From contig JAMNXP010000005.1 of assembly GCA_023653095.1 (NCBI GenBank), forward strand, positions 58,048-122,047: 64,000 nucleotides of DNA. Reading direction: 5' to 3'. Numbering within the stretch: position 1 is the stretch's first letter; each line of letters starts with the position of its first letter. This document shows positions 21,501 to 31,651 of the stretch, piece by piece. The notes beneath the pieces are model-generated. The model searched no databases, was not told where the DNA came from, and saw only the letters and a program-made list of their open reading frames with translations. This stretch comes from Bacteroidia bacterium (GTDB lineage Bacteria; Bacteroidota; Bacteroidia; NS11-12g; UBA955). The position numbers and the translations under genes are program-made.

Positions 21501-21800
21501 GCTTTTTTCTAATTCAGCTACTTCCTTGAAAAGCTGTTCTTTTTGATCAATCGCTTCGTTGCCCAGTTCTTTGATCTGATTTTGAACGTCAAGCAGTTGA
21601 CTGTCAATGTCTTTTAAATATTCAGCAATTCTATTTTTGAATTCGGTGGTTTTACCTCGAAGTTCGTCGTTGCTTAAAGTTGAATAAGAATTGTAGTATT
21701 CATTGATGGCGTCTACCACGGGTTGAACCTCTTTCAAGGCCTTTTCGTGAGCGCTTCCACCGAAGATTTTAGCGATACCGCCTAATATATTTCCAAACAT
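18489..21800 (-). CDS. secA: Preprotein translocase subunit SecA
   Basis: GEGKTLVSTLPAYLNAL, IDEVDSVLIDDARTPLIISG, GRAGRQGDPG, C-terminal NDPCPCGSGKKFKQCHG. Confidence 0.98.
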   Translation of the reverse strand: MFGNILGGIAKIFGGSAHEKALKEVQPVVDAINEYYNSYSTLSNDELRGKTTEFKNRIAEYLKDIDSQLLDVQNQIKELGNEAIDQKEQLFKEVAELEKSRDAKLEEILKDLLPEAFATIKETARRFSENEIVSATATPLDRELATIKPHIQISGDQVQYANEWLAAGGKIKWNMVHYDVQLIGGYALHSGNIAEMGTGEGKTLVSTLPAYLNALGGRGVHMVTVNDYLARRDAEWNMPVFNFLGLTVDCLEYHRPNSEERRKAYQADITYGTNNEFGFDYLRDNMVHEPNELVQGKHHFAIIDEVDSVLIDDARTPLIISGPTPRGDIQQFDVLKPRIHALVEAQKKYATQCLSDAKRLLAEGKDGPLEGEGGLALFRAHRALPKNRNLIKFLGESGMRSLLIKVENHYLADQQKEMPKADAPLFFTIDEKSNSVDLTDKGIEMITTGGEDPLFFVLPDVGSEMAEIERSSASPEEKTQRKTRLMQEFSEKSERIHSVHQLLKAYTLFERDVEYILQDSKVKIVDEQTGRVMDGRRYSDGLHQAIEAKENVKVEAATQTYATITLQNYFRMYHKLSGMTGTAETEAQELWDIYKLGVKVIPTNRPIARIDREDLVYKTKREKYNAVIDEIVAMTEQKRPVLVGTTSVEVSELLSRMLKLRGIKHNVLNAKQHQKEAEVVADAGLPGAVTIATNMAGRGTDIKISDEVKAAGGLAIIGTERHESRRVDRQLRGRAGRQGDPGTSRFYVSLEDDLMRIFGSEKVANFMDKFGYKEGDVIEHSWMTKTIERNQKRMEQNNFGVRKRLLEYDDVMNQQRSSIYRIRRNALFGDKLSIDLRNMLENWCVETVSQAKNNNYSFEEFEMEVIRTLAMAPPFEEATYNSSKDEKLVDLLFDGLTSQYQEKSQQLAAQAFPVFSQIKEAQGDRIENVVVPMTDGIHNFQVTVPMQAALSSGCESMVRDFEKSVTLQSIDEEWKEHLRELDDLKQSTSNAQYEQKDPLLIYKIESFELYGQMLQRLNQKILGLLFRTRIYTEGEVSEARNTPRRENPKVVASKEETSSGNNSEAEQRAVPTQNPIKNEMKVGRNDPCPCGSGKKFKQCHGKE

Positions 21801-21959
21801 AACTGAAAAATGCAAAGTTACGCTTTTTTGACGTGCCTTTAAAGTGACTTATAGCCTCTTTTTACATTTTCGTCGGAATTTATTTTGTTAAATTTATAGA
21901 GTAAAGATTAAACAAAACCTTCAACAGTGTGTTTATCTGTCATAGAGTTAAAAGTTTCG

Positions 21960-24359
21960 ATGAAAAAGTATGTGTTCTTAATCTTGTTGACATGGTTCTT
22001 TGCAACAGGAGTGCAGGCTCAAAGCCTGGAAATTAGAGGTGTAGTTGTTAATTCAGAAGATAATCTTCCTGTATCTGGAGCTAAACTCAGTATTTACAAA
22101 ACCGATTATTCAGCCACCTCAGATAAGGAGGGTAAATTTACCATGGTTATCAAAGAACCTGGGTTTTACTCGGTAACCGCCGAAGCAACGGGTTACAAAT
22201 CAGCAAATAGTTACGAGCAGTTATTCACTTTCGATAAACAAATTTCCATCACCATTGAGCTTGTTCGCGAATCAAACATTGATGCTATTGGCGAGGTGAA
22301 TATCAGAAAATCGTCCCTCCAAAAAAGAAGTGCCGAATCGCCCTTGTCTTCGCAAGAACTTTCCATTCGCGAGATTGAAAGAAATCCAGGCGGTAACAGA
22401 GATATCTCAAAAATCATTCAGTCTTTGCCTGGGGTCATCAGCATTCCCGGCTTCAGAAATGATGTAGTGATTAGAGGTGGGGCTCCTTCAGAGAATAAAT
22501 TTTACCTCGACGGAATTGAAATCCCCGTCATCAATCACTTTCAAACTCAAGGTAGCACCGGTGGACCTGTTGGACTTTTAAACGTCAACTTTATCAAGAG
22601 CGTAAATTTGAGCACCGGGGCGTTTCCCCTGAATTATAGCAACGGATTGAGTTCGGTGTTGGAGTTTCAGCAAATTGAAGGAAACAAGCAGAAAGGCAAA
22701 TACCGTTTCACGGTGGGAAGTTCTGATTTAGGACTTACCGCTGATGGTCCAATTGGTAAAAAAGCAACCTATATTTTTTCTGCTCGACAGAGTTATCTTC
22801 AAGGATTGTTTTCGTTGTTAGGCCTGCCGTTTTTGCCCAATTTTATCGATTACCAAGGTAAACTTAATGTAGACTTAGGTAAGCGCGATAAACTCGCCGT
22901 AATCGTAGTTGGTGCTTTCGATTTCTTTCGATTGAACACCGGTGTAAACGACCGTATAACCGATAGCCTTCAGTTGAAATCAAATAAGTACATTCTAGGT
23001 TATTTGCCTGATTACAATCAATGGAATTATGCCTTTGGTACCGTTTATACGCATTTAGGTAAACTCACAAAAACACAAGTGTTTTTGTCTAGAAACATGC
23101 TGTACAACGAAACCAACAAATACCAAGACAATGATGAAAGTAAGAACCTGATATTGAACTACGTCAGTACCGAAGAGGAAAACAAACTCAGAGTTGAACA
23201 TACTGGAAAAACCCGTCGTTGGAAATGGATGGTGGGAGGTGGCTCCGAGTATGCACAATACGGCATTGATAATATTGCCAATATTGTTACTCCATTTGGG
23301 GTTCAAAAGATAGATTTTGAAAGCAATCTCGAAGGATTCAAGTACAGTGCCTTTGGTAGAATATCTGGTGATTTTAAAGGTACACTGATTTCTGGTGGAC
23401 TTAGATTCGATGGTGCGAACTACGGAAAGAACACCCGCAATCCATTGGGTCAGCCAACCGTCAGTTTATCTGCATCAGTGCCGGTTGCGAAGAACATTTA
23501 TTTTAACGCCAACATTGGGCAGTTTCATCAATTGCCAACGTATTCCATCATTGGTTACAGAGTGGGCAACGCTTTGGTGAACCGCGATCGCATTGATTAC
23601 ATCAGAAATCGTATGGTGGCTGCTGGATTCCAATACAACAAGGGACAGGAAACGAAGATTACGGTGGAAGGTTTTTACAAGCACTATTCCAATTATCCAT
23701 TTGCATTGAACGATAGCATCAGTTTGGCGAATTTAGGCGTTGATTTTGCCGTGGTGGGAAATGAGCCGGTGAGTTCTTTTGGTAGGGGACGTGCATACGG
23801 TGCTGAATTTCTCATTCAGCGCAGATCAAGAACCGGACTCTACGGAATAGCCAGTTATACGTTGGCTTGGTCTCAGTTTGAAGACAAGCGCGGTCAATTT
23901 GTGGAGAGTTCATGGGATTCTCGCCATACGTTGAGTTTGACAGCGGGCAAAAAACTCAAGAAAAACTGGGAAATCGGCGCTAAATGGCGCTTTGTGACAG
24001 GTAGACCTTACACTCCAGATGATATCGCCCGAAGCATGCAGGTTCAATATTGGGATGTCAGAGGAATTGCGTTGCCTGATTATAATCGGTTGAATTCAGC
24101 AAGATTGAGTAATTTCAATCAATTTGACATTCGTGTAGACAAAGTTTGGTACAAGAAAAAATGGTCTTTAGATCTCTATTTTGATATACAAAACTTCTTC
24201 AATGCGAAGTTCTATGGCCCAGAAACACTAATAGCTGCCCAAGATAATCAGGGTAACTTAATTAAAGACCCTAACAACCCAGGCAGCTATCAGTCGGAGT
24301 TTCTTCCAAATTCGTCAGGAACGGTGCTCCCAACCATTGGAATTATTTTAGACTTTTAA
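21960..24359 (+). CDS. TonB-dependent receptor with carboxypeptidase-like regulatory domain
   Basis: Signal peptide at ATG 21960; RGVVVNSEDNLPVSGAKLSIYKT; plug domain DVVIRGGAPSENKFYLDGIEIP. Confidence 0.92.
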   Translation: MKKYVFLILLTWFFATGVQAQSLEIRGVVVNSEDNLPVSGAKLSIYKTDYSATSDKEGKFTMVIKEPGFYSVTAEATGYKSANSYEQLFTFDKQISITIELVRESNIDAIGEVNIRKSSLQKRSAESPLSSQELSIREIERNPGGNRDISKIIQSLPGVISIPGFRNDVVIRGGAPSENKFYLDGIEIPVINHFQTQGSTGGPVGLLNVNFIKSVNLSTGAFPLNYSNGLSSVLEFQQIEGNKQKGKYRFTVGSSDLGLTADGPIGKKATYIFSARQSYLQGLFSLLGLPFLPNFIDYQGKLNVDLGKRDKLAVIVVGAFDFFRLNTGVNDRITDSLQLKSNKYILGYLPDYNQWNYAFGTVYTHLGKLTKTQVFLSRNMLYNETNKYQDNDESKNLILNYVSTEEENKLRVEHTGKTRRWKWMVGGGSEYAQYGIDNIANIVTPFGVQKIDFESNLEGFKYSAFGRISGDFKGTLISGGLRFDGANYGKNTRNPLGQPTVSLSASVPVAKNIYFNANIGQFHQLPTYSIIGYRVGNALVNRDRIDYIRNRMVAAGFQYNKGQETKITVEGFYKHYSNYPFALNDSISLANLGVDFAVVGNEPVSSFGRGRAYGAEFLIQRRSRTGLYGIASYTLAWSQFEDKRGQFVESSWDSRHTLSLTAGKKLKKNWEIGAKWRFVTGRPYTPDDIARSMQVQYWDVRGIALPDYNRLNSARLSNFNQFDIRVDKVWYKKKWSLDLYFDIQNFFNAKFYGPETLIAAQDNQGNLIKDPNNPGSYQSEFLPNSSGTVLPTIGIILDF

Positions 24360-25225
24360 TAGTCGTAGCTGAATCCAGTTTCGGTAGGGTGGATACACAT
24401 TACAGCCACCTTACCCGCTCTATTTACCAATTGTTGGGTCATGGTACCAATGATCAATTCACTGATTCCTTTTTCCATGTGAGTCATGGCAACAATTAAG
24501 TCTGCATCGGTGATGTTTGCGTAATTGTGAACTTCAGTAGCGAAGTTATCAAGCAATGAATCTTTGAACTCATAAAGCTTATATTTCACTTTGTGGGTAT
24601 TCAATGCAGATTCAACCAATTTGATGTTCGCCAACATTCTGTTGCTTAGGTATTCGTCATCTGGACGAGTATATACAATGTGAATTTCAGAATTGAATTT
24701 CTGTGCGATGTTAATACCCCAATCTAATTTTTGTCTTGATTCTATGGTCAAATCAAAGGGCATCACAATTTTCTTGTATCCTTCAGAAGAAACGGTAGAA
24801 TTTTTAACCACTACTACAGGTACTTCGGCATACTGAATGGTTCTTGATGCATTTGATCCTACTATGCGCTCCAATCCGCTAGCACCATGGCTTCCCATGA
24901 TGATAGAGTCATATTTTTCGATGTTTGCAGTTTCTGCAACTACTTTATACACTTTACCAGATCCAATTCTAGTAGCAACCTTGATGCCGGTTTCTTTAGC
25001 AATGGCTTCAGCACGAACTTGAAGCTTGGTTTGCATAGCATCTTTCAATAAATCAGATTGAGATTTTGAGAAAATGCTGCCTAAAAGTCCTTCTTCTATG
25101 ACATACATCAAAGTGATTTCATTCTTGTAGGCTTTAGCTACATTGATTGCATGCTTTACAGCGCATTCGGCCACATCCGAAAAATCGGTAGGCACCAAAA
25201 TATTGTTGTTGGTTTGTCTAGACAT
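24356..25225 (-). CDS. Universal stress protein (two UspA domains)
   Basis: ILVPTDFSDVAECAVKHAINVAKAY; IIMGSHGASGLERIVGSNASRTIQYAEVPVVVV. Confidence 0.92.
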   Translation of the reverse strand: MSRQTNNNILVPTDFSDVAECAVKHAINVAKAYKNEITLMYVIEEGLLGSIFSKSQSDLLKDAMQTKLQVRAEAIAKETGIKVATRIGSGKVYKVVAETANIEKYDSIIMGSHGASGLERIVGSNASRTIQYAEVPVVVVKNSTVSSEGYKKIVMPFDLTIESRQKLDWGINIAQKFNSEIHIVYTRPDDEYLSNRMLANIKLVESALNTHKVKYKLYEFKDSLLDNFATEVHNYANITDADLIVAMTHMEKGISELIIGTMTQQLVNRAGKVAVMCIHPTETGFSYDY

Positions 25226-25300
25226 AACTGACTAATTCTAATGATGCAAAGTTACAAACAAAAGTGAGCAGAATCTATGACCTAAGTCATGATTGCTAAC

Positions 25301-27481
25301 TTATTGTTTTATTAATACATAGGAAGCGTTTTTGGCAGTTCCAGTCAATCTGATGTAATAGGTGCCGTTAGCAATGTCTCCTATATACAAGGCCTCTTCA
25401 GCCTGAATTTTCTTGGTCAATATGGTTTGTCCCAATGAATTGATCAATTCAACATTTAAGGCCTCGCTGTTGTTGAAAGTGATGTTATCAAACGCTGGAT
25501 TGGGTTGTGGTTGCCACAATCTAGATTCAAAACCTTGGGTGGAAGCTTTTCCGCAATAAACCCCAACCACTTTTGTGATGGCAGTATCACACTTGTTGCA
25601 AGTGTCAGTCATGACCAATTTCACCATATAGGCACCCCAAGCTGGGAATTTATAATCAACGGTTCTTGATGTTTTAATAATAGAAGATCCTTCTATATAC
25701 CACTTGTATTTAACACAACCATTAGCAAAATAGGGGGCTTCGAAAATCTTAACGCAAGAGTCTTTTGCTGATGTTCCCACGCCAAAATCTTTGCCTTGCA
25801 GGCTGCACTTATTAACGGGTGTAGTGTCTTTACAATTCACATAAACCGTTTGGCAAATCCAAGTATCGCAATTCAAGCACTCATTTTTAGCCCAGAAACA
25901 TACATTGTAATAGCCGTTTTCTTTGAAAGTATAAGTATGATTAGACCCTGTTTCATAGTAAATCACCGTGTTTCCACTCACAATTTTCATCTTTTGAACG
26001 ATACAAGAATCATTGGGAAGGGTTGATTCAAAACTGTATGTTTTGCATTTGTTTCCATAAGAAAAACCAAATTTACTCCAATCACATTTGGTGGTCTTAA
26101 TGCAATCAGTGCTCCACGTGGTACAAATGGTGGTATCACAGCCAGTGCACAAATTCTTGAAATTTAAACAAATGGAATACTTGCCATTTTGAGCCATGGT
26201 GTATTCATAGTATCTCGAATTATTGGCCAATGGCTTAATTGTGGTGTTGTTAACTACCGCTGTAATTTGGAAGCAAGAATCGTCAAACTCATTGATGCCA
26301 ATTTTTAATTTCGGACAAGTGGTCATAACCACCTTAAAGCCCATGTTGGCTGGCCAGGTGCATTTGGGTTTGGATAGACATTCAACAACAGCATACTTCC
26401 ATATGGTGGTGTCACAACCGGTGCATTTGTTCACATATCTAAATCCGAATGGATAATAACCATTTTTCGTAACTCGGGTTGACCATGCACGTTTATTTTC
26501 AATGAGGGTATTTCCCCAGTAAAAATCAATTCGGATGCAGGTATCTTTGATGGCTGTAGCTTCCATCACAATTTTACCACATGAATCTTTTACATTGGCG
26601 TAACCCGTGTTGAGTTGATAATTTGACCAATTGCAAGCCTTTGGAAGACAATCATTGTATACAACTCCGCAAATGGTAGTGTCGCAATTCAAACACGAAT
26701 TGTAAGCAATTAAACAATAACCAAAACTGTCTTTGGTGCTGAATTTATGATCAATAACACCGCCTTTGTATTTGGTGTTATCCAATGTCCAGTAATAAGA
26801 TATACATGAATCTGCAGGGGCAGCCTCAAATTTGAAGGCATTGCACTTATTGGTGATGCTGATTTTTGTTTTACTCCAATCGCACTTCTTGGTCTGAGTG
26901 GAACATTTCACGGTGATGGTTTCGCAAACTGTTTTGGTACAGTTAGTTGTGCTGTTCAAGGTCCATTTTACCGTAACACATGTTTTGTAAGAACCGTCTT
27001 TTGTATAGGTTTGCGTAGGATCTGCATTGGTAGAAGTTGCACTATTTCCAAAATCCCAGCTGTAGGTATATTTAATGCTAGAATTTGAAGAATTTTTTGG
27101 GGTTACATTGAATTTGTACTTGCCACAAGTCACAGTGTCTTTTGTTATTTTCATGACCACTTTGGTGGTGTCGCAAGGACAAGCAGCTACTTTAATTTGT
27201 TGGCAAATGGTAGTGTCCCATTTTTTGCAATTGTTCACTACTTTCATACACAAGGTATAAGTGCCGGCAGTAGAGAAGGTGTATTTTAAACTACTGGTTT
27301 TCCCAATAACGGTATTGCTCACTGACCATGAGATACTCTCACAGCTGTCATAATAATAAGGGCTTGCATAAACGGTTAAACACTGAGATTGAGTTGAAAA
27401 ACCAACCTTTGATTGAGCTGAAGAAGTTTTTACAAATAACAATAATAAGAACAGTGCCAAAATACGTAGCAGTGATTTCAT
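25301..27481 (-). CDS. Exported PKD-type Cys-rich repeat protein with T9SS sorting-like C-terminus
   Basis: Signal peptide; YSWDFGNSATSTNADPTQTYTKDGSYKTCVTV (PKD); repeated CxxCDTxIC; C-terminal PQPNPAFDNITFNNSE...GTYYIRLTG. Confidence 0.85.
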   Translation of the reverse strand: MKSLLRILALFLLLLFVKTSSAQSKVGFSTQSQCLTVYASPYYYDSCESISWSVSNTVIGKTSSLKYTFSTAGTYTLCMKVVNNCKKWDTTICQQIKVAACPCDTTKVVMKITKDTVTCGKYKFNVTPKNSSNSSIKYTYSWDFGNSATSTNADPTQTYTKDGSYKTCVTVKWTLNSTTNCTKTVCETITVKCSTQTKKCDWSKTKISITNKCNAFKFEAAPADSCISYYWTLDNTKYKGGVIDHKFSTKDSFGYCLIAYNSCLNCDTTICGVVYNDCLPKACNWSNYQLNTGYANVKDSCGKIVMEATAIKDTCIRIDFYWGNTLIENKRAWSTRVTKNGYYPFGFRYVNKCTGCDTTIWKYAVVECLSKPKCTWPANMGFKVVMTTCPKLKIGINEFDDSCFQITAVVNNTTIKPLANNSRYYEYTMAQNGKYSICLNFKNLCTGCDTTICTTWSTDCIKTTKCDWSKFGFSYGNKCKTYSFESTLPNDSCIVQKMKIVSGNTVIYYETGSNHTYTFKENGYYNVCFWAKNECLNCDTWICQTVYVNCKDTTPVNKCSLQGKDFGVGTSAKDSCVKIFEAPYFANGCVKYKWYIEGSSIIKTSRTVDYKFPAWGAYMVKLVMTDTCNKCDTAITKVVGVYCGKASTQGFESRLWQPQPNPAFDNITFNNSEALNVELINSLGQTILTKKIQAEEALYIGDIANGTYYIRLTGTAKNASYVLIKQ

Positions 27482-27568
27482 GGTTTTGTGTTTAGTTTAT
27501 TTGTTCTACAAAAATATGATGTATGACGTTAGAAATCTCTAATTCGTTGTATTGGAAGTGTAAAAAAA

Positions 27569-28693
27569 TCAATCAATTAACATAAGTTCTGAAATTATAT
27601 AATCAGATATAAGTTTTCCATCATTTGTGAGCGATATGAAATTTTTAAAATCTGATATCCAACCGTTTTGGCGCGCGTTTTTTAAAAAAATGAAATTGTT
27701 GGATTTGAATTTTTCTGACCATTTACCTAATTCACTAATTTGAAATCCTTCCCTGGTTCTCAATTTGGTCATGATGAGTTCATTGCAACGATCAATGGAA
27801 GTTAAATTCTCGAATTCTACAGCAGGGTTTCCCTTTTTTTCACTTTCAATGTAAAGAGCGTTATTGCTGATATTCCAACTTCTCGTTAGCGAACCATCAA
27901 AAGAATGAGCTGAAGGTCCAAGTCCCAAATAAGCCGAACCTTTCCAATAATTGGAATTGTGTTTTGATCGGTGTCCTGATTTGCAATAATTGCTGATTTC
28001 ATAGGCGTCCCAATCATATTCAAGCATCAATTTTTGTAAAAGCATGAAATCTTCAGTCATTCGCTCGTCTGCGGGTTCTTGAACTTGACCTTTTTTAACC
28101 TGATGCGCCAATGCGGTTTTTGGTTCTACCGTTAACGCATAGGCAGATAAGTGGTTTATACCGGAGTTGAGCGCCCATCGAAGTTCGTTTTCCCATTCAT
28201 CAAGGGATTTCCAAGGGGTTCCATAGATCAAATCAATGGTCAAGTTTTGAAATCCGGTTTCTACTGCGAGTTGAACCGATTTTTTGGATTGTTCGGCGTG
28301 GTGGTTACGGTTCATCAATCGCAATTCAGTGTCGTTGAGCGATTGCACCCCAATACTCAGTCTATTTATACCCAGTTCCAGCCAAGATTCCAGTTGTTTT
28401 GAAGTGATGTCTTCGGGGTTACATTCTAAAGTTATTTCTTGGATTTGGGAAAGATTAAACGAAGAATTCAGTGCATCCAAAATTTGGTGCAACTCATCTT
28501 TTTCAAGCAGGGATGGAGTGCCACCACCAAAATAGATGGTTTCAAGTGACAGCTGTTGATTCTTTTTGCGGTCAATTTCTAGAAGGAGCGCTTCAAGAAA
28601 TTCATTCTTTAGTTTCAGCGATGTGCTGAAATGGAAGTTACAATAGTGGCACGCTTTTCTGCAAAAGGGAATGTGCAAATAGATGCCCGACAT
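27569..28693 (-). CDS. hemW: Radical SAM coproporphyrinogen-like/heme chaperone HemW
   Basis: GIYLHIPFCRKACHYCNFHF, YFGGGTPSLL, RLSIGVQSLND. Confidence 0.93.
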   Translation of the reverse strand: MSGIYLHIPFCRKACHYCNFHFSTSLKLKNEFLEALLLEIDRKKNQQLSLETIYFGGGTPSLLEKDELHQILDALNSSFNLSQIQEITLECNPEDITSKQLESWLELGINRLSIGVQSLNDTELRLMNRNHHAEQSKKSVQLAVETGFQNLTIDLIYGTPWKSLDEWENELRWALNSGINHLSAYALTVEPKTALAHQVKKGQVQEPADERMTEDFMLLQKLMLEYDWDAYEISNYCKSGHRSKHNSNYWKGSAYLGLGPSAHSFDGSLTRSWNISNNALYIESEKKGNPAVEFENLTSIDRCNELIMTKLRTREGFQISELGKWSEKFKSNNFIFLKNARQNGWISDFKNFISLTNDGKLISDYIISELMLID

Positions 28694-28708
28694 AGTGCGA
28701 AGTTATTG

Positions 28709-28716
28709 TATTTTTG
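28709..28716 (+). promoter_or_regulatory. -7 element TATTTTTG upstream of DUF4271 gene
   Basis: TAnnTTTG match 14 nt before ATG 28731. Confidence 0.55.
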
Positions 28717-28730
28717 CCAATCTCACTTTT

Positions 28731-29678
28731 ATGAGCTCAAAGGTTAAGTGGCTATTTTTTTGGTTTCTTTGGATGTTAACAGCCCAATCCAACAGATTGA
28801 AGGCTCAGACTCTCCCTTTAGAAATGGTGGCAGATACATTGCAATTGCTTGATAGCAACAGAAATGTCATAAAATACAGTAGAGCGGGATTTAGATTTTG
28901 GGATTCTGTTGCGAAGGATTCTGGTTCAGGTAGATTCAAAAGTGCACTCAATTGGCAAACTCCTTCGGATAAGGTTGGTCGAGTTTACGAACCTTACTCG
29001 CCTTTTATTCATGAAACGTATTTGAGAATTTCAAGAGTGAAGTTTTGGTTTTTTGGCGTAAGTATTTTCATCATATTGTATTACCTCTATTTTAGAGCGG
29101 CTTTCGCCAAGCAATTCCAGCTCAGAATGAGCAGTTTTACCAAACAATATTATTTCGAAGACTTGATGCGTGAACAAGCCATAAGCTCTGCTGCCGGCAG
29201 TATACATGCTTTTAACTTGGGATTGTTGGTCTTTTGTCAGGGAATTCTCCTTTACCTAGTGGCCGCTGATTACAACCGATTGAACAGTATTTATACCTTT
29301 ATTTTAGCAATTATAGTGACTGGTATTTTTAATGGCTTATTGCTCTTTGCTCAATACATTTTCACCCAAAGCATGGATATGGGAGGGGTGTTGTTGCGAC
29401 AATTTCAAAGGCAAATAAATGTCAATCTGTTGTTTGGCCTCATTTGCATGCCGGTATTTCTTCTAAGTTATTACAATGCTGACTACTCCAACAATTCTTT
29501 GTGGTTGAAAATCATTTATTCGTCTTTAATTATTTGGATATCAATTCGTTTATTGTATCAAGTTTACGGATTAATAAAAGATAACACATTAAATTTCACT
29601 TCAATTTTGTACCTTTGCACCTTGGAAATTATCCCTTATTTGCTTTTGCTAAAGTTTTTAGGAATAAACATATCATAA
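28731..29678 (+). CDS. DUF4271-like integral membrane protein
   Basis: Multiple TM helices, position immediately upstream of hemD as in many Bacteroidota. Confidence 0.75.
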   Translation: MSSKVKWLFFWFLWMLTAQSNRLKAQTLPLEMVADTLQLLDSNRNVIKYSRAGFRFWDSVAKDSGSGRFKSALNWQTPSDKVGRVYEPYSPFIHETYLRISRVKFWFFGVSIFIILYYLYFRAAFAKQFQLRMSSFTKQYYFEDLMREQAISSAAGSIHAFNLGLLVFCQGILLYLVAADYNRLNSIYTFILAIIVTGIFNGLLLFAQYIFTQSMDMGGVLLRQFQRQINVNLLFGLICMPVFLLSYYNADYSNNSLWLKIIYSSLIIWISIRLLYQVYGLIKDNTLNFTSILYLCTLEIIPYLLLLKFLGINIS

Positions 29679-29681
29679 TTC

Positions 29682-30443
29682 ATGTACCCGGAAAGAGAAA
29701 CCAAAGTCAAATCCATTCTGATCACGCAACCCCCGCCAGAACCGGGCAGAAACGTGTATGAAGAGTTTGCAAAAAAGTACAAAATCACCATTGATTTCAG
29801 GGCGTTTATTCACATTGAACCATTAACTCCCAAAGAAATTAGAAAGCAAAAAGTCAATTTTGCTGATTTTACGGCAGTAATCTTTAATTCCAAAAATGCC
29901 GTAGATTATTTCTTTTCTTTGGCCCAAGAAATGAAGGTGGAAATTTCTCCTGAGATGAAGTATTTTTCAATCAATGAGAATGTTTCTAATTACGTTCAGA
30001 AGTACATCGTTCCTCGTAAACGTAAAATGTTTACATCCAAAGGAAACGAAAAAGATTTCTTGACCCTCTTCAAAACCCACAAGAAAGAGAAATTCTTGTT
30101 TCCCTGCAGCGATATTCGCAAACCAAGCATCCCTGATTACTTTACTCAAAATGAATTTGACTTCACCGAAGTCATCATCTATCGCACCGTTTCTTCCGAT
30201 TTGAGCGACCTTGAGAACGTTTTCTACGATGTGATTGTATTCTTTTCACCCGCCGATATCAAATCTTTGTACGATAACTTCCCCGGTTTTGTTCAGAATA
30301 AAACCAGAATCGCCGGTTTCGGAAGTTCTACCCAGCAGGCCATCGAAGAACACAATCTGATTTTAGACATTCCTGCACCTGCAGTGAACATTCCCAGTAT
30401 GGTGGCTGCTTTAGAAGATTATCTGTCTAGAGTAAACAAGTAA
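29682..30443 (+). CDS. hemD: Uroporphyrinogen-III synthase
   Basis: VKSILITQPPPEPGRNVYEEFAKKY; FADFTAVIFNSKNAVDYFF; AGFGSSTQQAIEEH. Confidence 0.88.
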   Translation: MYPERETKVKSILITQPPPEPGRNVYEEFAKKYKITIDFRAFIHIEPLTPKEIRKQKVNFADFTAVIFNSKNAVDYFFSLAQEMKVEISPEMKYFSINENVSNYVQKYIVPRKRKMFTSKGNEKDFLTLFKTHKKEKFLFPCSDIRKPSIPDYFTQNEFDFTEVIIYRTVSSDLSDLENVFYDVIVFFSPADIKSLYDNFPGFVQNKTRIAGFGSSTQQAIEEHNLILDIPAPAVNIPSMVAALEDYLSRVNK

Positions 30444-31651
30444 ATACCTATCCAGGCCCTGAATTCTGATCCTCTTTTGGTGATGAAAACAACCTGATTC
30501 CCGCCGTCTTTTATTCCCAAAAATTTCAAGATTTCTTGGCCTTTCATGCCCCCACAATCCCTGGGTGTTACAGTCGCCTGAACAATGTTTTGATCTTTCA
30601 ACATTCGTTTGAGCTCTTTCAAACTACCAACAAACTCAAAATCTACCCGTATAGTCCTTCCTAAATAATTTGGAAATGGCATGGGTCCCACAAACAAGGT
30701 GCTTTGAGTTGTAACCGATACCAAATCAGCGAGCCCTTTGAATTTCTCATTCAACCCCAACACGTTCAAATGTCCGTGTGGTTCAAAAATGTATTTTTCG
30801 CCATCTCTCGCACTTTCTAATGTTTTCAAATCATCGTCTTCGTGGAAGATGTCAGCTTCTCCGTTTTCTTTGATATATACCGCGCTGCGGAGGATGTTTT
30901 GAGTTTTCTGGGGATGAACTTTCACCAATAATTCCTTCACTTCCGATTTGTGCATGACACTGTAAAAGTGCAATTCGCCCGGCAGCCATTTTCTAATTTC
31001 TCTGAAATCTGTAGCAGGACTCAATTTGATCAGCCAAGGAATATTTTGGGTGCCATATTTATCTATCAACTCCACAATATTGGGTTGGAAAATGGAAAAG
31101 TTGCCTCCCAATCGTTCATTTTCTTGTCTACGGTCTGGGTCTATGTAAATTAAATCTGTGCTCGAATCAATGCTATGGGCGGCTAAATATTCTTCGCAAG
31201 TTACAGTCAATCTGGTGTAACCCAAATGCGCATCTAACCTGCTGAAATTGAAGTTGACCAACTGATTCAGTGCCTCATTCGGGTCTAAACTGATGACCGT
31301 GCTTCCGGTTTTAAGCCAAGCCCAATCATCAATGCCCAATCCGCCAGTGAGGCTGAGCACCATTTTTGCTGAAAAGTAAGCCGATTTCCAAAGGGCTACA
31401 GCTTCTGAGGTTGATTGCTCAAGACTTCGTTGTTCGAATAAACATCCCCCGGAAACAAAAGAAGGCAATTTCTTGACAGCCTTATCTTTAAGCTTGTACT
31501 GTTCTAAGGCGAGGGGCAAGAATTCACCGAACTTTTTCTGCAGTTCGCCGAGAGTTGGCGTTTTCTGCAACGATTTTTCCGAATTTATGGAGGATAAAGC
31601 AAGAGAAATGCCCTCAAAAGCGTTTAATTTGCATATTAAATTGGAAATCAT
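30419..31651 (-). CDS. Class I SAM-dependent methyltransferase, THUMP-like domain
   Basis: MVLSLTGGLGIDDWAWLKTG, DLIYIDPDRR motif, C-terminal RAWIG. Confidence 0.85.
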   Translation of the reverse strand: MISNLICKLNAFEGISLALSSINSEKSLQKTPTLGELQKKFGEFLPLALEQYKLKDKAVKKLPSFVSGGCLFEQRSLEQSTSEAVALWKSAYFSAKMVLSLTGGLGIDDWAWLKTGSTVISLDPNEALNQLVNFNFSRLDAHLGYTRLTVTCEEYLAAHSIDSSTDLIYIDPDRRQENERLGGNFSIFQPNIVELIDKYGTQNIPWLIKLSPATDFREIRKWLPGELHFYSVMHKSEVKELLVKVHPQKTQNILRSAVYIKENGEADIFHEDDDLKTLESARDGEKYIFEPHGHLNVLGLNEKFKGLADLVSVTTQSTLFVGPMPFPNYLGRTIRVDFEFVGSLKELKRMLKDQNIVQATVTPRDCGGMKGQEILKFLGIKDGGNQVVFITKRGSEFRAWIGIYLFTLDR

